Shown: positions 60,415-64,000 of the stretch, in pieces
How the letters are laid out: every line of letters starts with the position of its first letter
How positions within the stretch are numbered: position 1 is the stretch's first letter
Assembly: GCA_963665915.2 (NCBI GenBank)
Contig: CAXXSG010000009.1
Location: 14,092 to 78,091, forward strand
Reading direction: 5' to 3'
Origin: JAFGRU01 sp963665915
GTDB lineage: Bacteria > Desulfobacterota > Desulfuromonadia > Desulfuromonadales > JAAYDE01
Length of the DNA stretch: 64,000 nucleotides
Made by a program: the position numbers and the translations under genes
Notes under the pieces: generated by a model
Seen by the model: only the letters and a program-made list of their open reading frames with translations
Database searches by the model: none
What the model was told of the DNA's origin: nothing

Positions 60415-61905
60415 ATGGCAGAAGAACAAAAAGCCGCTTTGTGGTGTGAGGAGCTTGACAAGCTGGAACCACCAGCAATGGACCCAATGTCAATGTTTAA
60501 ACATTTCGGTCCCGGTCTTATTCTTATGATGACCGGTATCGGTACCAGCCATCTGGTTACCGCACCGACCGCCGGGGGGCGTTTCGCCTATGCCCTCCTC
60601 TGGACCATCCCGGTCTGCTACATCTTTAAGTATTACGGCTTCCAGATGGCCTTCCGCTTCACCAACGCCACCGGTATGAGTATGATGGATGCTTACGGTT
60701 GCGCACCCGGCAAGTGGCCCCTCTGGTACGTCATGATCGTTACCATCATCCAGTGCGCCGTTGGTGAGGCCGGTCGTCTCATCGCCTGCGCCGCGGTCTG
60801 CTACTATCTCTTCAGCGTGCACTGGGGGCTGCCAATCGCCCTCTGGGTCTATGCGGTGATTGTTGCGCTCATTTCCGCCTACGTCATCCTCTACGGGAAC
60901 TACGGCGCGGTTGAAACCTGTACCAAGATCTGCGCAGGCGCCCTGGTTTTCTCCTCCGTCGCTGTCTATATCTACAATCCGGCTCCCATGGCCAAGATGG
61001 CTCACTTCTTCATCTTCGACATGCCTGCCGGCTCCTGGCTGATCGTTGCCGGTTTCTTCGGCCTGCTGCCGACCGGTATCGACGTTTCCGTCCAGGCTTC
61101 CGAGTGGGGGAAAGCCAAGAAAAAAGGGATGGCTTATGTCCGCAGGATCCTGGAAGCCAACGGTAAAGTCCCTCTGTTCGATCCTTTCACCTCTACCAAA
61201 GCGGACCTCGCCTTCCCCGCCAGCAAACTGCCCGCCAATGTCCAGGAATACTCCCGGCGCTGGCTCAAGATCGGAAACCTCGACTTTGCCTTCGGTCACT
61301 GGATCTCTGCTCTCGCTGCCTTCATTTACCTGACTCTGTCCGCCATCTGGATGTACCCCAGCGAAGTTAAGGGGAAAGCGGTCATGGGCGAAATCGCCAA
61401 GATCTTCACCGAGAGCGTCGGCGCCTGGATGATGGTCATCTTCATCCTCGGTGCACTGGCTGCGACCTTCTCCACCGCGTTCAACTACATCGACGGCTGG
61501 CCCCGCGTTGTCGGCGCCTGCTGCCGCAACATCTTTAAATGCACCGCGGATCTGTCCGGTGTCGATAAGGCCGACCTGACTCCCGAGAAGAAGAGCAAGT
61601 GGTACTCCGAGTACAACATCTACCGGATCACCATGGCTTGGACTGTCGTCGCCTCCTGTGCCATCATCATCGGTCTGCCTAAGCCGGTATGGCTGGTTCT
61701 CATCGCCTCAGCCCTGGCTTATTTCATCGCACCGGTCATCTTCTTCCTCAACCTCTGGTACGTCTTCACAGTTGTCGACAAGAACGACAAGGTGTACTAT
61801 CCCGGAGCATGGGCGACCTACTTCGGATGGTTCAGCTGTATTGTCTTCACAATCATGACCGCGCTCATGATTGCTGCCAGACTTTTCAAAGTCAAGATCG
61901 GTTAA
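60415..61905 (+). CDS. Nramp-related permease lacking canonical metal motifs, copy 1
   Basis: The 496-residue polytopic protein has the Nramp-family layout: GPGLILMMTGIGTSHLVTAP and TAGGRFAYALLW align with the first helix of MntH-like proteins. About 11 membrane helices follow. Canonical DPGN of helix 1 is replaced by GTSH, and the MPH of helix 6 is replaced by LPT in GLLPTGIDVSVQASEW. So the metal-binding Asp, Met and His are not conserved, and the substrate may not be a transition metal. There is a hydrophilic insert of about 50 residues after helix 6 (EWGKAKKKGMAYVRR and following). A strong terminator follows. Homology is by eye. Confidence 0.8.
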   Translation: MAEEQKAALWCEELDKLEPPAMDPMSMFKHFGPGLILMMTGIGTSHLVTAPTAGGRFAYALLWTIPVCYIFKYYGFQMAFRFTNATGMSMMDAYGCAPGKWPLWYVMIVTIIQCAVGEAGRLIACAAVCYYLFSVHWGLPIALWVYAVIVALISAYVILYGNYGAVETCTKICAGALVFSSVAVYIYNPAPMAKMAHFFIFDMPAGSWLIVAGFFGLLPTGIDVSVQASEWGKAKKKGMAYVRRILEANGKVPLFDPFTSTKADLAFPASKLPANVQEYSRRWLKIGNLDFAFGHWISALAAFIYLTLSAIWMYPSEVKGKAVMGEIAKIFTESVGAWMMVIFILGALAATFSTAFNYIDGWPRVVGACCRNIFKCTADLSGVDKADLTPEKKSKWYSEYNIYRITMAWTVVASCAIIIGLPKPVWLVLIASALAYFIAPVIFFLNLWYVFTVVDKNDKVYYPGAWATYFGWFSCIVFTIMTALMIAARLFKVKIG

Positions 61906-61933
61906 AGCCTCGGGTAGGCTTGTTGTAATAATG

Positions 61934-61966
61934 GCGCCGGGAGATTTCTCTCCCGGCGCATTTTTC
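61934..61966 (+). terminator. Terminator of the first permease gene
   Basis: A perfect 11-bp stem GCGCCGGGAGA / TCTCCCGGCGC with loop TTTC is followed by ATTTTTC. It separates the two permease genes, so the second needs its own promoter. Confidence 0.93.
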
Positions 61967-62597
61967 TTCCCTTAAACCTCAAGCTTATCCCGATACGAGG
62001 GGCCGTTTCCAGGACGGCCTCTCGCTCTTCCCATATCCTTTCTAAAAAAGCCCTCTTTTTCCTTTCAAAATTCTTCGCAGGACACGACACGCCAATATCG
62101 ACTTGATTATCGGACCCGACATTCAGAGCTATAACTTTTTGAAATCAGGAAGCTACATAGCGACATCGGGTTGTATACGGCTAGATGTCGAATGCTTTTG
62201 ACTGAGTTTATCGTTTACTGTTGCGGCTGATTTGAGCCCCGCAAGACGGTAGCCATCACTTACTTTAAATAGACAGTCCCAAATGCTGAATAACCTGACC
62301 CTATGTCGGGTCTTGATATCAAGGTAAAGAGGGGCCTTTTTCGACATTTATTGATTATTTGTTTTTATATACTAGCTTGGCATTAATTAAAGCCGCTATT
62401 ACCACATACCGGACCAAAATTAAAAACTTTTCCAGTACGAACCGGGAATTTATTCCCGAATTTCAGATCCAGGTTAGAAATTAGAAAGGAGGGATATTTA
62501 ATAACACCCTAAATTAAGGGCTGACCTGGGTGCCAGAAGAACAAATCTATTGTATTTTATATGAATTAAAGCCTACCCGACCAAGAAAGGAAATATC
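61967..62597. other. Intergenic region between the tandem permeases
   Basis: About 630 bp without a gene. It holds an inverted relative of the TCGACATC hairpin (CGACATC 62161-62167 / GATGTCG 62184-62190) and a hairpin CGGGAA-TTTA-TTCCCG near 62444-62459. It also has CCAGGTTAG near 62469 facing CTGACCTGG near 62522 around GAAAGGAGGGA. These may be the leader of the second permease, comparable to the one before the first. Confidence 0.4.
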
Positions 62598-64000
62598 ATG
62601 GCAGAAGAACAAGCAGGCACTTTGAATTGTCCCGAGCTTGACAACCTGGAACCGCCAGCAATGGACCCAATGTCCATGTTTAAACATTTCGGCCCCGGTC
62701 TCATTCTCATGATGACCGGTATCGGGACCAGCCATCTGGTTACCGCACCGACCGCCGGTGGGCGTTTCGCCTATGCCCTCCTCTGGACCCTCCCGATTTG
62801 CTACATCTTTAAGTATTACGGCTTCCAGATGGCCTTCCGCTTCACCAACGCCACCGGTATGAGTATGATGGATGCTTACGGTTGCGCACCCGGTAAATGG
62901 CCCCTCTGGTACGTCATGGTTATCACCATCGTCCAGTGCGCCATCGGCGAAGCCGGTCGTCTTATCGCCTGCGCCGCGGTCTTCTACTATCTCTTCAGCG
63001 TCCACTTTGGGCTGCCCATCGCCCTCTGGGTTTATGCGGTGATTGTTGCGGTCGTCTCCGCCTACGTCATCCTCTACGGGAACTACAGCGCGGTTGAGAA
63101 CACCACGAAGATCTGCGCCGGCGCCCTGGTCTTCTCCTCCATCTGCGTTTACATCTACAATCCGGCTCCCATGGCCAAGATGGCTCACTTCTTCATCTTC
63201 GACATGCCTGCCGGCTCCTGGCTGATCGTTGCCGGTTTCTTCGGCCTGCTGCCGACCGGTATCGACGTTTCCGTCCAGGCCTCCGAGTGGGGGAAAGCCA
63301 AGAAAAAAGGGATGGCTTATGTTCGCCGGAACCTGGAAGCTGCCGGTAAGGTGCCCCTGTTTGATCCTTTCAGCTCCACCAAAGCCGACCTCGCCATCGA
63401 CGCCAGCAAACTGTCCCCCAAGGTCCAGGAATATGCCCGGCGCTGGTTCAAGATCGGAAACCTCGACTTTGCTTTCGGTCACTGGATCTCCTTCATCGTA
63501 GCATTCATTTACCTGGCACTGTCCGCCATCTGGATGTACCCCAGCGAAGTTAAGGGGGAAAGCGGTCATGGGTGAAATCGCCAAGATCTTCACCGAGAGC
63601 GTCGGTGCCTGGATGATGGTCATCTTCATCCTCGGCGCACTGGCTGCGACCTTCTCCACTGCGTTCAACTACATCGACGGCTGGCCCCGCGTTGTCGGCG
63701 CTTGCTGCCGCAACATCTTTAAATGTACCGCGGATCTGTCCGGCGTCGACCGTGCCGACCTGACTCCCGAAAAGAAGAGCAAGTGGTACTCCGAGTACAA
63801 CATCTACCGGATCACCATGCTGTGGACTGTCGTCGCCTCCTGTGCCATCATCGTCGGTCTTCCCAAGCCGGTATGGCTGGTGCTCATCGCCTCGGCCCTC
63901 GCTTACTTTGTCGCACCGGTAATCTTTTTCCTCAACCTCTGGTACTGCTTCACGGTTATCGACAAGAACGACAAAACCTACTATCCCGGAGCCTGGGCAA
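62598..64000 (+). CDS. Nramp-related permease, copy 2, frameshifted and cut by window edge
   Basis: The first 325 codons (to TGA 63573-63575) are nearly identical to copy 1, including GIGTSHLVTAPTAGGRF and LLPTGIDVSVQASEW. At 63553-63557 this copy has five G's (TAAGGGGGAAA) where copy 1 has four. This shifts the frame and stops it at GESGHG. The remaining helices continue uninterrupted in the next frame from ATG 63568 (MGEIAKIFTESVGAW) to the window end. Either this is a sequencing error in a homopolymer or a real recent frameshift. Apart from the 5-G tract the copy looks intact. AAAGGAAATATC precedes the ATG at 62598. Confidence 0.8.

Noticed and set aside
62547..63668. 373-codon minus-strand frame antisense to permease copy 2 (and a 269-codon one antisense to copy 1)
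   Set aside because: Both copy the permease codon pattern in reverse, have no family resemblance, and the sense genes are certain.

Overview
This window reads as chromosome of a deltaproteobacterium of the Desulfuromonadales type (Desulfuromonas/Geobacter-like). That placement is inference from gene content and protein style: a dcw cluster headed by mraZ, a CobA-HemD fusion beside hemA and sirC, many PAS/GAF sensors and sigma-54 machinery, an isolated hypF, and XRE-membrane-EF-hand and DUF3124/DUF3617 proteins. I found no rRNA, tRNA, CRISPR array, prophage or intact insertion sequence.

Layout. 1-12.4 kb: minus-strand dcw operon for peptidoglycan synthesis and division, transcribed mraZ-rsmH-ftsL-ftsI-murE-murF-mraY-murD-ftsW-murG-murC (murC leaves the window). 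Genes are tightly packed or overlapping and a near-consensus promoter lies upstream of mraZ. murF carries an apparent one-base frameshift. 12.5-15.4 kb: a divergent three-GAF sigma-54 activator without a recognisable Fis-type DNA-binding domain. 15.4-20.4 kb: a small exported Cache-like protein, a rhomboid protease, an M16 peptidase and a DUF2270 membrane protein. 20.5-25.2 kb: tetrapyrrole operon sirC-hemA-cobA/hemD-hemB, with no hemC. 25.5-34 kb: thioredoxin and a loose set of small exported or zinc-binding proteins, plus a large beta-propeller/IPT/beta-helix lipoprotein. 34-43.8 kb: envelope transport (MscS, CorC/HlyC, ZntB), a PAS protein and a hybrid PAS histidine kinase, interspersed with broken copies of a DUF99 gene whose intact copy is at 43.2 kb. 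43.8-58 kb: housekeeping genes (recQ, metallophosphoesterase, dtd-nfo, HAD phosphatase, dapF, MBL hydrolase, ade, hypF, polyprenyl synthase). 58.4-64 kb: a membrane-anchored XRE regulator, a second Cache-like protein and a tandem pair of Nramp-related permeases.

Intergenic DNA is rich in repeats. Family 1 (about 100-170 bp, inverted ends around GGACTTAGG) has 3 copies. Family 2 (CCGGTTTATTCATGA ends) has 4 full or partial copies. Family 3 (about 200 bp, hairpin-rich) has 4 copies packed into 49.2-54.6 kb. A TCGACATC hairpin flanks the Cache/permease locus.

Most notable is the 3' end. A solitary secreted Cache-domain protein sits directly upstream of two nearly identical Nramp-fold permeases that lack the canonical DPGN and MPH metal-binding motifs, with a potential pseudoknot-forming RNA between Cache gene and first permease. 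This could be an undescribed solute-uptake arrangement, but the substrate cannot be read from sequence. The second permease has a one-base G-tract insertion relative to the first. Together with the murF frameshift this raises the possibility of consensus errors in the assembly.
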